Made by a program: the position numbers and the translations under genes
Origin: Cyclobacteriaceae bacterium
GTDB lineage: Bacteria; Bacteroidota; Bacteroidia; Cytophagales; Cyclobacteriaceae
DNA: 64,000 nucleotides
Direction of reading: 5' to 3'
Assembly (NCBI GenBank): GCA_012033595.1
Contig: JAAUQL010000009.1
Coordinates: 1 to 64,000, forward strand
In this document: in pieces, positions 1 through 11,948 of the stretch
Layout of the letters: each line of letters begins with the position of its first letter
Numbering within the stretch: position 1 is the first letter of the stretch
Notes under the pieces: generated by a model
The model's input: only the letters and a program-made list of their open reading frames with translations
What the model was told of the DNA's origin: nothing
The model's database searches: none

Positions 1-113
1 TTTCTAACTTTATTACTAATTTGATCTCAGGACTTATTGCTTATTCCTTCATGCCAAAAAAGCCGACAATCAAATATGAGAGTGTCACAACGGATCAAAT
101 CGCACTGTTTTAA

Positions 114-365
114 AATCGAACTCAGGTTAATACATGCGATAAGCCACCATACTCCGGCAAGCTGTACAATGCCACCACCAAGTCCAACGAAGACTTTTAC
201 TACAGCTTCAGCGATGGCGATACAAAGCTGGAAATATCGGGATTGACACCCGGTGAATTATGCCTGAACACCAAGTGGCTCATCGATGCTTTTGAGAGCG
301 ATTACCTCATATTGAAAGGCAGCGAAGGCTTTTGGGTCAATTACAGGGTGAAACTGGCACGCTAA
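114..365 (+). CDS. C-terminal part of an unidentified protein (..DKPPYSGKLYNATTKSNEDFYYSFSDGDTKLEISGLTPGELCLNTKWLIDAFESDYLILKGSEGFWVNYRVKLAR*); no start codon in frame after an in-frame TAA at 111-113
   Basis: My translation of frame 3; protein-like composition; stop at 363-365. Confidence 0.4.
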   Translation, partial: NRTQVNTCDKPPYSGKLYNATTKSNEDFYYSFSDGDTKLEISGLTPGELCLNTKWLIDAFESDYLILKGSEGFWVNYRVKLAR

Positions 366-367
366 CC

Positions 368-1462
368 TTATTGGCGGAGTTTGCTCCTGAAATACGCGAG
401 ATGAGTGGCCGTATCCCGCACGAGCCGCTGCACTGCCAGACCATGGTCGATATCGGCATTAAAGGCCAGCGCATCATTTCCCGTAAGGAAAATATAATGC
501 GCATGAATCATGGAACGGAGCCAGCCGGCAGGTACATGCCCTGATGGAAAACTCGTGACCGGGGCATAATTGCTGCCCACAGGCTGTTTCACCCAATGCC
601 CGCTTTCTTCCAGGTAGTACTCAAAATAATCTGCCTGCTGCGAATTGAAGCGGATGGCCCCTTTTTCGGCAAACAGTTCAAAATATACCCAATCGCCTGT
701 GCCGGAGCTCACCCTGCTGGCCGACATGTGGCCAACGGCCTGTGTTTTGCGCTCAAGGAGCGACAAGGTGCTGAACAAATCGGAATCTGCGGGTACATCA
801 CCGAAGCTGCCCGACTGCATGGCTCCGGTCACCTGCAAATCTGCACCCAAAAAGGCGATGAGCATGCTGAGTCCATGCGATCCCAAATCAGCCATGGCTC
901 CACCATCGGGCGCCGGAGTGAGTCGTGTTTTGCGCTTGTCGCGATAGGCCTGATGCAGGTAGTCTCCATGATAATATTTCAGGTCGAAATGGATCGGCTT
1001 GCCCAGCACACCCGATTGGTAAAAAACAAGGGCTTCGCGTACGGCTGGCGTTTGCAAAAACTGAAAACCGACCTGTATTTTTGGAGTATTAACCGATTTT
1101 TGCACCAGTTTTCTGATGTTTTCTTCTTCAGATTCCGACGAGCACACGGGCTTTTCCAAATAGATGTGAGAGACATTGGGCATGCCCATCGCCATTTCAA
1201 AATGGTCGAAATGCGTATGGTTTGGGCCGAGAATAAACACGGTGTCTATAGCACCGTTGGTGCCAAATTCATTGAGGCTTTGCGCCTGGGCGAATTGGTA
1301 CTTTTGAGCAAAGCTTACTCTGCTCGCTTCGCGCGAAGAAGCAACGGAAACCAGATTGATCTGAGGTGAATCATTGTAAAAATACCTTAGTGCACTGAGC
1401 GAAAAAGCATGTGCCCGTGCTATCCCGCCGGCACCGATAAAACCAATATTTGTCATAATCAA
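368..1462 (-). CDS. Gfo/Idh/MocA family oxidoreductase
   Basis: N-terminal NIGFIGAGGIARAHAF Rossmann motif and EKPVCSS (EKP motif) in the ORF translation. Confidence 0.9.
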   Translation of the reverse strand: MIMTNIGFIGAGGIARAHAFSLSALRYFYNDSPQINLVSVASSREASRVSFAQKYQFAQAQSLNEFGTNGAIDTVFILGPNHTHFDHFEMAMGMPNVSHIYLEKPVCSSESEEENIRKLVQKSVNTPKIQVGFQFLQTPAVREALVFYQSGVLGKPIHFDLKYYHGDYLHQAYRDKRKTRLTPAPDGGAMADLGSHGLSMLIAFLGADLQVTGAMQSGSFGDVPADSDLFSTLSLLERKTQAVGHMSASRVSSGTGDWVYFELFAEKGAIRFNSQQADYFEYYLEESGHWVKQPVGSNYAPVTSFPSGHVPAGWLRSMIHAHYIFLTGNDALAFNADIDHGLAVQRLVRDTATHLAYFRSKLRQ

Positions 1463-1890
1463 AAATTTGATGCTACACCTTTAAGATCGAAAGGAAATAA
1501 AAAATGGTAGCAATGGAAAGGATGCGCACCATTTTTCGCTTTGGGCAACCATATTGTGGTTAGCGAGAAGCAGATTGATCCGTATTCGTGGAGATGGCAA
1601 AACGCCAACGCCAGCGACGTGGCTATCTCTGTCTATTTGCCACAACCCAGTTATTGCGGAATCCCGCTACCCCACTTTTTGGAAAAGGTGGAGGAGCCAA
1701 TAGCGTGCATTTCTGAAAATTTGCCGGTTTGAAACGCTCGAATAAAGAGGCTAATTAATTTGATCAATAAAGCCGGAAAAATGAAAAGAGCCATTCCCTG
1801 CTAATAAAGGGTTAGGGGGTTTGATTCCAAAAAGCCAGCTATTTTCGCAGGTGCAACTTAAGTTCGCCCCCTTTTTGGCGCCTATCGAGT

Positions 1891-1976
1891 TGAGCGCAGG
1901 CCTGACAAAACAGCAGGGGTGGGCTGGGATAGTGCGTGGAAGCATTGTGTTGTCTTGATTTTTCTTTGCTTACTTT
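1891..1976 (+). repeat. Dispersed intergenic repeat, copy A
   Basis: TGAGCGCAGGCC..GTGCGTGGAAGCATTGTGTTGTCTTGATTTTTCTTTG, similar to 23313-23420 and 30516-30605. Confidence 0.75.
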
Positions 1977-1989
1977 CTAAGTATTGGAG

Positions 1990-3377
1990 CTATTCAGTTG
2001 GCACTAAGGATAGCTTCATTAAATCTCTGTGCTTCCACAGTTCATAGCCCATGATCGCGTACACAGGGACATATTCTAAAAGAAGCACCCAAAAATGCTC
2101 CTGAAAACCGGTACCGGAATAGCCGATGTATGACAGAAAAATCGTAAAAGACCAAATGAGCGGAAACCGATACCGGGAGAAAATGCTAAAGGCGACCAGT
2201 GGCACAGCGTACCATGGATGTATGATAGACGCAAAAGCGAAATAGATAAAAAACGGCCACAGAAATATACCGGGAAGATTTTGTTTCCGGACATTGGCCA
2301 ACATGGACAAGGCCACTATCATCAGAGCGCTGCACAGGGCCATCCAAAAAGAAGCCACCTGAATGATGTCCCACCCTTTGACCCAAAAGCCTATCGCTCT
2401 CACGATGTAAAATATACTTGCGTTAAACTCAAATTTCTGGAAGTACAGACCAAGGCTGGAACCCATTCCATGTATCAGCGCCGGACTGATAAAAGGCCAG
2501 AAGGTAGCAGCGGCAAAGATGCCCGTCAATGCATAAAAAATCCAGAGACGCGCAAACCGGATACGTCTGAAAAAAATGGCAACAGGATTAGCGGCGTCAG
2601 TTTGGTGGCTATAGCAAGGGCAAAGGCCATGGAGGCAAACCAAAGTTGATCCTTATGCAAAAAGTACACAGCCAACAGTACAAAAAATACCATGATGCCA
2701 TCGAAGTGGAGGTTGCCTGTGAGCTCGATGACAACCAGTGGGTTGAGGACATAATAATAAATATACTCGCGCTTGAGGTGGTGGAGACTGAGCAATTTTA
2801 TGATCATGAAAATACTTCCAAGCTCAGCCGCAAACACGAATATTTTCATGATGAACACGGCAATGTGGAGGCTACCCCCGGCAAAGTAAGTCGCCAGCCA
2901 GAAAACAAATTGGCTAACCGGTGGATACACGCTGAAATAGTCGGGAGAATTGAGCGCGGCAAATAACCTGACGTTTAGCTCGGGCAGGTTGATCAATGGG
3001 TTTTCGACGATTTCGCGCGGCGTGTACATAAACGGGTTTACCTGGTGTTTGGTCAGGATGCCATCCCAAACGAAACGGAAGAAATCGTCGGATAAGCTGG
3101 GGATGGAAAAAACAAAAAGTAGCCGGAATGCAATGCCAAAACCAATTAGATATTTGTAGCTGAGAATAGAGCGGGTCAGCAGCCAATACATTAAAAACAA
3201 TGCACTGTAGCTGCTTATTAATATGAGCGTATCCGTTCGCCGGGTAAAAAATGCAATTTGTGTGTATAGTGCAATAGACAAAAAGACCATGGCCAAAGAA
3301 AACAATTGCCCCGGCCGGCGTGTGGTGAGTTCGGTGATCCAGACCCTGAGGCCTACATATATTTTGCTATCGTCCAT
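1990..3377 (-). CDS. Multi-TM glycosyltransferase (GT87/DUF2029-like polyprenol-linked sugar transferase), frameshifted near 2569-2577
   Basis: ORFs 2526..3473 and 1990..2643 join as ..LTPLILLPFFFRRIRFARLW.. if one T is added to the minus-strand T7 run. Confidence 0.7.
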
Positions 3378-4057
3378 AGGATTTTGTAGCCAGCCATTAT
3401 GGTACCTTTTACCGTGCCCGATACTTTGGAAACACCGATGCGCCTTCGGTAATCTACCGGCACCTCCGTGCATTTCAGTCCGCCTTTTGCTGCCTTCACC
3501 TGCATTTCCACCGTCCAGCCATAGGTCTTGTCCTGCATATTTATGGCGATCAGTTGATCGTACCTGATGGCCCTGAATGGCCCCAGGTCAGTGAAATTTA
3601 TCTTGTAAATCAGTCGCATGAGCGAGGTGGCCAGCCAATTGCCAAAAAGCTGTTGTGGTGTCATGGCACCTTTTTGCCGTGCTCCCAACGCCCTGGATCC
3701 TATAACCAGGTCAGCCTCGCCGGTCTGGATTGGTCTCACTAATTTATACATTTCTTCCGGGTAATCGGAATAGTCGGCATCGATAAATACGACAATCTCG
3801 TGGCCGGTCAGCGCTTTGTTGCGCAAATGGCCGATGCCTTTCAGGCAAGCATTGCCATAGCCCTTTCTCGGTTCGTCGAGTACGGTGGCGCCGCAAGCCA
3901 ACGCTTGCTGCGCGGTATGGTCGGTAGAGCCGTTGTTTACCACAATGGTTTCGCTCACCAGGTCTTTGGGGATGTCGGCAAGCACCTTGCAAACGGCATG
4001 CTGCTCGTTGAAGGCCGGGATGATCACGAAAACTGATGGCTGATACGGAGGCGTCAT
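3353..4057 (-). CDS. Family 2 glycosyltransferase
   Basis: VIIPAFNEQHAVCKVL, FIDADYSDYPEE and DLVIGSRALG motifs. Confidence 0.9.
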   Translation of the reverse strand: MTPPYQPSVFVIIPAFNEQHAVCKVLADIPKDLVSETIVVNNGSTDHTAQQALACGATVLDEPRKGYGNACLKGIGHLRNKALTGHEIVVFIDADYSDYPEEMYKLVRPIQTGEADLVIGSRALGARQKGAMTPQQLFGNWLATSLMRLIYKINFTDLGPFRAIRYDQLIAINMQDKTYGWTVEMQVKAAKGGLKCTEVPVDYRRRIGVSKVSGTVKGTIMAGYKILWTIAKYM

Positions 4058-4276
4058 TGGAAAATCTCAGTTGAAAAAAGCAATTTACTAACAAAGGAAC
4101 AATATATATTTTGGATAACAAGAAGCAAAACGCAGTAGTCATGGTAGGGCGTGCCTATTTGCCGGTACAGGTTTGTTCAGCAGATTACGCATAGATTAGC
4201 ATTGCCTTTGGGGATGCGAACAGATACGGCATGATGCTGATGCGGTGTGGTGGCCAGGTCGTCGTGCCATTACCTG

Positions 4277-5694
4277 CTAACAATCCGGAAAGCTCACGGG
4301 GATATTGAGCGCCAGACCGCCTTCGCTGGTTTCTTTGTATTTGGAGTTCATGTCTTCGGCGGTGTTCCACATGGTTTTGATCACCTCGTCGAGCGAAACT
4401 TTGGCAAAGCCAGGATCACTGGCCAGGGCGATCTGCGACGCGGTGATGGCCTTCATGGCTCCCATGGCATTGCGCTCGATGCAGGGCACCTGCACCAGTC
4501 CGCCGATGGGGTCGCACGTAAGACCAAGGTGATGCTCCATGGCAATCTCCGCGGCCATCAGTACCTGCTCTACAGTACCCCCCTGCACATGCGTGAGCGC
4601 TCCGGCAGCCATAGCGGCTGAAACGCCGATTTCGGCCTGGCAACCTCCCATGGCCGCAGAGATGGTTGCCCCTTTTTGAAAATACTGCCCAGCTCTGCGG
4701 CGACAAGTAAAAAACCATAAAGGTCATCACTAAGGGCCTCGTTGCAAAAGCACAAATAGTACATCATCACCGCCGGGATTACACCGGCAGCGCCATTGGT
4801 AGGTGCAGTAACGACCCGGCCGAAAGCAGCATTTTCTTCATTTACTGCCAAAGCAAAGCAACTCACCCAGTTGAGTGTTTCCTTAAAGGAGTGATCTGCC
4901 TCCCTGATCATTTGCATCCATGCATCTTTATTTTCGTACTGGGTGCTGGCGATCAGTTTGTCGTTTTGGTACGATGCACGTCGCTTTACGTTCAATCCTC
5001 CCGGGAGCAGGCCTGTAGAGTGACAACCTTTGTACACACTGGCCTGCATGGTATCGATAATCTGCCTGAGCTGATCCCTGATTTGTAGTTCATTTCGCCA
5101 TACAAGTTCGTTTTTCATTACTATATCGGCAATGGCGCATCGCTCTTGCCTGCACCATTTTAGCAGATCTGCCGCCTTTTCTATGGGAAAGGGAAGCGCC
5201 ACGGACGGCGCCTCATCATTTGCCGGACCTTTCACTACAAATCCCCCTCCTATGGAGTAAAAGATGTCTTCATACAGCCATGCTTCGCCATGGTTAATAA
5301 GCACTTTGAGTGCGTTGGAGTGAAATGGCAACTGCTCGTTTTTTTGAAAAATGATATTTTGCTGAGGGCAGAATGCAATCAGGTGGCGACCAAGGATATT
5401 GATTCGGCGAGATGATTTCACCTCATCAATGTACTCGTTGATCCGTTCACAATCTATCGTAACCGGATCAAAACCCAAAATTCCGAGTACTATCGCTTTG
5501 TTGGTGCCATGACCCGGCCCGGTCTTGGCCAATGAACCAAAAAGTTGAACCTCAATGGACTGGATGGATTGCAGGGGATGCAATTGTTGAAATTCCTCCA
5601 GGCATTGCTGCACCGCCCGCCACGGACCCAGCGTGTGGGAACTCGATGGGCCGATACCAATTTTTAAGATATCGAATACGCTGATGCTTTCCAT
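4277..5694 (-). CDS. sdaA: L-serine ammonia-lyase (single chain), frameshifted near 4671
   Basis: [62 protein letters not shown]-terminal half in another frame ([39 protein letters not shown]); one G added to AAAAAGGGG restores [20 protein letters not shown]. Confidence 0.9.
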
Positions 5695-5875
5695 GCGGTT
5701 TTTTTTGTGATGGAATACAATTTATAAAAATTATTATGAAGTTGGATGCTGTCAATGGTGCTTACCATCGCATGTTTTTGCCGGGGCGGAGTAGATGTTT
5801 TTTGTAGAAGGAAGGGTGAAGATGGCTTGATTAAAGCGATTAGCTATAATGTTGCCTGGGTTATGCCCCTTTACA

Positions 5876-6394
5876 TCATCCTCCAAACACCTGGCTCAGG
5901 TTAAAAAGACCCAGGGAAGATTTGTAGCCTTTGAACAAATTGACCATATAGGTGTGATACAATACGGAAAGCGATTCCATCATTTTGGTTTTAATGACCG
6001 GGTGCCCTTCAAAAATCTCATGGATATTTACCTTGGGCAATACATACAATTCGGCGCGCTCCGAATGCACGATAGCCGTATAAATGCGGTTAGAAACCGT
6101 CAGCAGGGCACTTTCTCCAAAAGACTCCCCAGATTTAATGACCGAAAGCTGTTCGAATTCCTCATCGATATCTATATTCACCGATATCTTGCCGCTTTTT
6201 ACCAGATAAAGGGCATTGCCAGGATCATTTCTAAAGAAGACCACCTCGTTCATTTTATATTCGCGCAAATAAAAATATGGCAAAAAATAAGACATCTCTT
6301 TGTAGTCGAGGCGCTCAAACAAGGGTATTCTTGATAAAAAACGAAAAGTGTTGAGTTCTTTGGAGGTATATGATTTTTTAAAGGGGTTGATCAT
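5876..6394 (-). CDS. Cyclic nucleotide-binding domain protein (Crp-like sensor domain)
   Basis: VVFFRNDPGNALYLVKSGKISV...ESFGESALLTVSNR cNMP-binding pattern. Confidence 0.8.
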   Translation of the reverse strand: MINPFKKSYTSKELNTFRFLSRIPLFERLDYKEMSYFLPYFYLREYKMNEVVFFRNDPGNALYLVKSGKISVNIDIDEEFEQLSVIKSGESFGESALLTVSNRIYTAIVHSERAELYVLPKVNIHEIFEGHPVIKTKMMESLSVLYHTYMVNLFKGYKSSLGLFNLSQVFGG

Positions 6395-7719
6395 GGGTAG
6401 CTTGATTAATAATCAAAAGAGCGTTTTTGGTTTTTTCACTGATTTTAAACCGGTCGTCCATACGAAAGCCAATCACCCAAAGCACATGCTCGCCGGCACA
6501 CAACACACGCACACGCGATTTCAAGTTTAGGGGAATTTTCTCATCAATCATAAAATCACTCAGCTTTTTTTGTGCTTCATGCCCAGGGGCATAAACCAGT
6601 CTCCAGCACGCCAAGGCCTTATTTTTAAAGGAAATTCAAGGGTGTCGGCATCTACAAATATCCGATTTTTATCCAGGTCAAAACGCACCTGCTGCACATT
6701 GATTTTTCGAAAACAAGTCCGCCAACCGCCCAGTCTAGTTTCAGATCTTCCGCTACTATCGTTATTTCATCGCTGTGTTTTGGGCTGGCAGCATGCACAA
6801 ATACATATTCACGATCTATAATGAGCCGGTATGTCGATGACAAAAACGATGTTCCGGGCTGGCTGTCGAGGTTTTGACATATTTCTCTGCATTGGTGATA
6901 ATTGAATCCCAGAGGTTCCAATATTTCGAAGAGCACCAAGGTGGCCTCCGGGCACTGCTGCAATTGATATTTTGATATGCCAAAACCATCGGAATTTGGC
7001 GTTATAAGATCCTTTTTCAGCTTTTCCATCGCCAGGCGGAATATCCGTTCGGCAGCGGCGATTTTTTCCAGCGACTGGGCAAGGGTGTTTTCCAGCGAGG
7101 GGTTTATTTTTTTTAGTTCGGGGACCACCTGGTGTCTGATCAGGTTGCGGTGGTACTTTATGGTGCTGTTCGACTTGTCCTCCCTCCAGTTCAATTGTTG
7201 CTCCCGGGCATAGTGTTCGATCATTTCGCGTGAAGCAAACATCAGCGGGCGAATATACCGTTGGTGGTGGGGCAATATGCCTTTGAGGCCTGCTATGCCT
7301 GTGCCTTTGGCCAGGTTGAAAAGTACGGTCTCTAAGGCGTCGTTGAGATGATGTGCCGTGGCAACTGAAGCATAGTGTTCTTGTTGGCACAAAGCCTCGA
7401 ACCATTCGCGTCGCAGCTCCCTGGCGGCCATTTGTATCGATACGCCGTGCTCATGAGCGTAGCCAAGGGTGTCGAAAGATTTGATATGGCAGGGGATATG
7501 CTCATTGGCGGCAAACGAAAACACAAACTGCTGATCGCCATCAGACTCCTCTCCTCTAAGGCCAAAGTTGCAATGTGCTATGGCTATAGGAAAAGACGCA
7601 CGGGAAAAAAGATGCGCCATTACCATGGAATCTATGCCGCCACTCACCGCCAAAAGGATTTTTTCCTCCTCTCGGATCAATATTTTTGTGGAAATAAAGT
7701 TGAGAAACTGATTGAGCAT
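6378..7719 (-). CDS. tilS: tRNA(Ile)-lysidine synthetase, two frameshifts
   Basis: ILLAVSGGIDSMVMAHL PP-loop and HHLNDALET; C-terminal KKLSDFMIDEKIPLNLKSRVRVL in another frame; adding one A to each of two A runs rejoins the gene. Confidence 0.9.
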
Positions 7720-7977
7720 AGATTCTTAAAAAAAAGTTTGTCTGAGATGTGGGGTGCGTTTGAGAAAACAACCCTTATCAGGATACTTAACTTCAATCCG
7801 GCAACCGACCGTGTCGATATCCCGGCAATACTGGCAGATAAGATATCATTCAAAGAATTGAAATTTATTTGTTTTTTTGGAGTTTGTCATATGTGATTTA
7901 TATTTTCTACAGTTGCCCTCCATATTGACAGACTTTAAATAGCAATTTCACTAGCTTTGCACCGAAAAATTTGAGTT

Positions 7978-9609
7978 TTGAAACACGCAATAAAGGTAAT
8001 ATTAGTTTTATTATTTCTTCATCAACTCCTGGTGCTTCCTGTTCGGGCTCAAAATCCCATGATATTGAACTATGAAGCCAAATCTCATGTGGGGGGCACC
8101 AAAGATGGCCTGAGTTACCACAAATTGGTGGGCGATGTGAAATTTACCCAGAAAAACACCATCATTTATTGCGACACCGCCATGTTCTACGATCTGTCCA
8201 ACTCGTTGGAAGCTTTTGGTAACGTTCGCATTGAAGATATGGACGACTCCGTCACCATCACCTCAGACAAACTATACTACCAGGGCAACGACAAAGTAGC
8301 CAAGCTTCGCGGAGATGTGGTATATGTAGATGATTCGATCAGGCTCTATACCGACCATCTCAACTATGACATGATCAACAAATCTGCAAAATATGAGCAA
8401 GGGGGTAAAATAATCGATGGTGTAAATGTATTGGAAAGCATCTACGGCAACTACGACACAGAAGGTAAAATGATGATGTTCAGAGATTCTGTGAAACTGA
8501 TCACCCCGGATTATACCCTGGAAAGCGATGATCTTATTTATAATATGATTACAAAAAAGGCCAGGGCAAGCAGCGAAAACACCATTACCACCAAAGATGG
8601 CAAAGTGTTGAAATCCTATCAGGGGAGCGAATTTGATACCGGTCGAAATTCATACGCATTTTTGGTTGGCGAGATCGATACCGATAAATATTTTCTGAAG
8701 GGCGACGAACTGTATTTCGATGATCAATTGGGCTCTTACTCCGCTATAGGCAATGTCTATCTGTTGGCCAAGCAAGACAGCATAGTGATCACCGGAAATA
8801 CGGCGCATTTTTGGCAAGATCAGGGACTTGCCAAAGTATATGGCGAACCCTTGCTGAAAAAGCAAGTAGGCATAGACACCCTCTATCTCAGGGCCGATAC
8901 GCTCGTGTCCATTGACGACAGCCTGGAAGCCAACAAGCGCCTTTTGGCATACAACCATGTAAAAATTTTTAAGGCAGACCTGCAAGGCAAAGCAGACTCA
9001 TTGGCCTATTTTCTTTCCGATTCGTCCATGACCTTTTATAATGATCCCGTTTTGTGGAATGAAGGCAGCCAGATTACCGCAGATACCATCAATATCATCG
9101 TAAAATCAGGAAGTATAGAAAAACTGGAGGCAGGCAAAAACTCATTTATCATTTCCGAAGACTCTACCAGCAACTACAACCAGATCAAAGGTCGCCGCAT
9201 GACGGCCTACTTCGAGGGAAAGAATATCTCCAATGTCGATGTATTGGGAAATGGAGAAACCATATACTTTGTCGCTGACGATGAGAACAAAAAGATACTC
9301 ATAGGCATGAATAAAATCGTTTGTTCCAATATGAATATCCGCTTCAAAGAAAACCAGGTAAATGATATTCGCTTTTATACCAAGCCGGACGGCAGTATTG
9401 TGCCGCCTCACGAACTAAAAGACGACCAGAAAAAACTGGATGGCTTTAGCTGGCGCATTGCCGAAAGGCCCACAAAAAGAGAAATATTGACCGCTCCGTC
9501 AGAAATAGAGCGCAAGACCCGGCAAGTAGAGGAAATGATAGAAGCAGAGCAACACGACCAGCCAGAACCTGAAGAACCCGATCGGCAAGCTGCAGAAGCC
9601 CCGCAATAA
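7978..9609 (+). CDS. OstA-like / LptA-domain protein
   Basis: Signal peptide and repeated LptA/OstA-type beta strands (YHKLVGDVKFTQKNTIIYCDTAMFYDLSNSLEAFGNVRIED..). Confidence 0.85.
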   Translation: MKHAIKVILVLLFLHQLLVLPVRAQNPMILNYEAKSHVGGTKDGLSYHKLVGDVKFTQKNTIIYCDTAMFYDLSNSLEAFGNVRIEDMDDSVTITSDKLYYQGNDKVAKLRGDVVYVDDSIRLYTDHLNYDMINKSAKYEQGGKIIDGVNVLESIYGNYDTEGKMMMFRDSVKLITPDYTLESDDLIYNMITKKARASSENTITTKDGKVLKSYQGSEFDTGRNSYAFLVGEIDTDKYFLKGDELYFDDQLGSYSAIGNVYLLAKQDSIVITGNTAHFWQDQGLAKVYGEPLLKKQVGIDTLYLRADTLVSIDDSLEANKRLLAYNHVKIFKADLQGKADSLAYFLSDSSMTFYNDPVLWNEGSQITADTINIIVKSGSIEKLEAGKNSFIISEDSTSNYNQIKGRRMTAYFEGKNISNVDVLGNGETIYFVADDENKKILIGMNKIVCSNMNIRFKENQVNDIRFYTKPDGSIVPPHELKDDQKKLDGFSWRIAERPTKREILTAPSEIERKTRQVEEMIEAEQHDQPEPEEPDRQAAEAPQ

Positions 9610-9708
9610 AGACTGCCACCAGACCTCTATGCTACCGCCGATACAGGTTGCACGGCATGCTGACCGTCATTTTTAATTGTTCTCTTTCAATTCAATGGAT
9701 TAAAACCT

Positions 9709-9716
9709 TATATTTG
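9709..9716 (+). promoter_or_regulatory. Bacteroidota-type -7 element TATATTTG for hpt; TTTC at 9685-9688, 20 nt upstream
   Basis: Match to the established Bacteroidetes consensus TTTG-N19-21-TAnnTTTG. Confidence 0.6.
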
Positions 9717-9752
9717 CGCCCCATTTCCAATGTCATTTTTTATATTTATGTC

Positions 9753-10280
9753 ATGCGCATTGTCGATCAAGATTTTGAGGTTTTTATAGATAAGGAAACG
9801 ATCAAAAAACGGGTTGAAGAAATGGCTGCCCAAATCAATGCGGACTATCAGGAACTAAACCCATTGTTCCTTTCCATACTCAATGGGGCATTTGTTTTCA
9901 CCGCCGATTTGTTCAGACAAATCACCATTCCGGCCGAAATATCATTTATCAAACTGAAGTCCTATCGCAAAATGGAATCCAGTGGTAAAGTGAAAGAATT
10001 GCTCGGGCTGGAGCACAACATTTTTAACAGGAATATTATCATCGTAGAAGACATTGTGGATACCGGCAAAACGCTGAGTCACATCCTGGAAGAATTTGGC
10101 GAGCTAGGAGCCAAATCCATAGAGATACTGACCATGCTCCATAAGCCAGAAGCCAGCTTGAAGCCGATAAGCCTCAAATATGTAGGCTTCCGAATCCCCA
10201 ATAAATTTGTAGTTGGCTATGGCCTCGACTACGATGGCTACGGTCGTAATTTACCCGACCTTTATAAAATAGTGGAATAA
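9753..10280 (+). CDS. hpt: Hypoxanthine phosphoribosyltransferase; start moved from 9648 to ATG 9753
   Basis: IIIVEDIVDTGKTLSHIL PRPP motif; homology starts at MRIVDQDFEVF, just downstream of the promoter. Confidence 0.9.
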   Translation: MRIVDQDFEVFIDKETIKKRVEEMAAQINADYQELNPLFLSILNGAFVFTADLFRQITIPAEISFIKLKSYRKMESSGKVKELLGLEHNIFNRNIIIVEDIVDTGKTLSHILEEFGELGAKSIEILTMLHKPEASLKPISLKYVGFRIPNKFVVGYGLDYDGYGRNLPDLYKIVE

Positions 10281-10293
10281 TTTTTTTAATTTA

Positions 10294-10875
10294 ATGAGCA
10301 TGTTGAATATCATTTTGTTCGGCCCTCCGGGTGCAGGTAAGGGAACGCAGAGCGAAAAAATAATCGAAAAGTACGATTTGTTCCATATTTCGACCGGAGA
10401 CTTGTTTCGAAAGCATATGGGTGAGGGCACCGATCTGGGAAAGCTGGCTCAGGAATATATCGATGAAGGCAATCTGGTGCCCGATGAGCTGGTGATCAAA
10501 ATGGTAAAAGTAAAAATACAATCGCACGAAAATGCCAAGGGTTTTATTTTCGATGGCTTTCCGCGGACTGTCGCCCAGGCCGTCGCTCTAGATGAGATGC
10601 TTACCAGTCAGGGTCTTAACATCAGCGGCATGCTGGCCCTGGAGGTAGAAGATGAAGAATTGCGCTCTCGCATCCGGCTCAGAGGCAAAACCAGCGGACG
10701 TGCCGACGACCAAAATGACGAACGCATCAACAACAGAATAAAAATATACAAACAAGAAACCCTACCGGTGGCCGATCACTACGCCATGAAGGGCAAATAC
10801 CATGGAATAAATGGCACAGGAAGTATTGATGAAATATTTAACCATATTTGCATGGTCATAGACCTCATTAAATAA
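10294..10875 (+). CDS. adk: Adenylate kinase
   Basis: [34 protein letters not shown]. Confidence 0.97.
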   Translation: MSMLNIILFGPPGAGKGTQSEKIIEKYDLFHISTGDLFRKHMGEGTDLGKLAQEYIDEGNLVPDELVIKMVKVKIQSHENAKGFIFDGFPRTVAQAVALDEMLTSQGLNISGMLALEVEDEELRSRIRLRGKTSGRADDQNDERINNRIKIYKQETLPVADHYAMKGKYHGINGTGSIDEIFNHICMVIDLIK

Positions 10876-10882
10876 AAGCGTT

Positions 10883-11875
10883 TTGTCTTCCGTCAACTTT
10901 ATTGATTACGTAAAATTTTGCTCCAGATCCGGAAAGGGTGGGGCTGGCTCGGCGCATTTCAGGCGCGAAAAATTTGTACCCAAAGGTGGTCCCGATGGTG
11001 GCGATGGTGGCCGCGGAGGACACATCATCCTCAAAGGCAACAAGCAATTGTGGACGCTGCTGCACCTGAAATATAAAAAGCATGTGATCGCCAGCAATGG
11101 CAAACCTGGTGAAGGCGGGCGCAAATCCGGACTCGACGGCAAGGATGTGGTGTTGGAAGTGCCCCTGGGTACCATAGCCAAAAATGCCGAGACCAATGAG
11201 ATATTGTTTGAAATAACGGAAGAAGGCCAGGAAGTCATTCTCACGCCCGGAGGCAAAGGCGGTCTGGGCAACGACCACTTTAAGTCGCCTACCAACCAAA
11301 CCCCCCGATATGCCCAACCCGGTGAGCCGGGTATAGAAGAGTGGATCATTCTGGAACTGAAGGTGCTGGCCGATGTAGGCCTGGTTGGGTTTCCCAATGC
11401 CGGCAAGTCCACCCTGCTGTCGGTGATATCGGCAGCGCGACCCGAAATAGCCGATTATCCGTTTACCACCATCGTGCCCAACCTGGGGGTAGTGAGCTAT
11501 CGCGACTATCGCTCATTCGTAGTGGCCGATATACCCGGCCTGATAGAAGGCGCCGCAGAAGGCAAAGGCCTGGGACATCGCTTTTTGAGGCACATCGAAC
11601 GAAATGCCATCTTGCTGTTCATGGTCGCCGCCGATAGTGCCAACATCAAAAAAGATTTTTCCATTCTTATGGAAGAACTAAAAAAGTACAACCCTCAATT
11701 GCTGGATAAAAAGCGCATTTTGGCCGTTACCAAATCAGACTTGCTCGACGATGAATTAATATCGGAAATGGCAGGCGAGCTTCCGGAAGGTATTCAGGCA
11801 GTTTTTATTTCTTCCGTCACCGGACAGGGCATCGAAGCATTGAAGGATGTGCTTTGGCACGCGATCGACAAGTAA
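10883..11875 (+). CDS. obgE: GTPase ObgE/CgtA
   Basis: [36 protein letters not shown]-type Obg fold and [13 protein letters not shown]1 motif. Confidence 0.97.
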   Translation: MSSVNFIDYVKFCSRSGKGGAGSAHFRREKFVPKGGPDGGDGGRGGHIILKGNKQLWTLLHLKYKKHVIASNGKPGEGGRKSGLDGKDVVLEVPLGTIAKNAETNEILFEITEEGQEVILTPGGKGGLGNDHFKSPTNQTPRYAQPGEPGIEEWIILELKVLADVGLVGFPNAGKSTLLSVISAARPEIADYPFTTIVPNLGVVSYRDYRSFVVADIPGLIEGAAEGKGLGHRFLRHIERNAILLFMVAADSANIKKDFSILMEELKKYNPQLLDKKRILAVTKSDLLDDELISEMAGELPEGIQAVFISSVTGQGIEALKDVLWHAIDK

Positions 11876-11948
11876 AGTGCCAATATGTCATATCTGCAAC
11901 GATTGGCAAAGTGATTGTTAAATTGAAGTTTCAAAATAAGTAATACAT

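Noticed and set aside
596-1369. 257-aa plus-strand ORF
   Set aside because: Antisense to the well-supported Gfo/Idh oxidoreductase; no recognisable domain
4660-4690. Programmed ribosomal frameshift at AAAAAGGGG in sdaA
   Set aside because: Many unrelated genes in the window show the same one-base homopolymer shortfall, so sequence error is the simpler explanation
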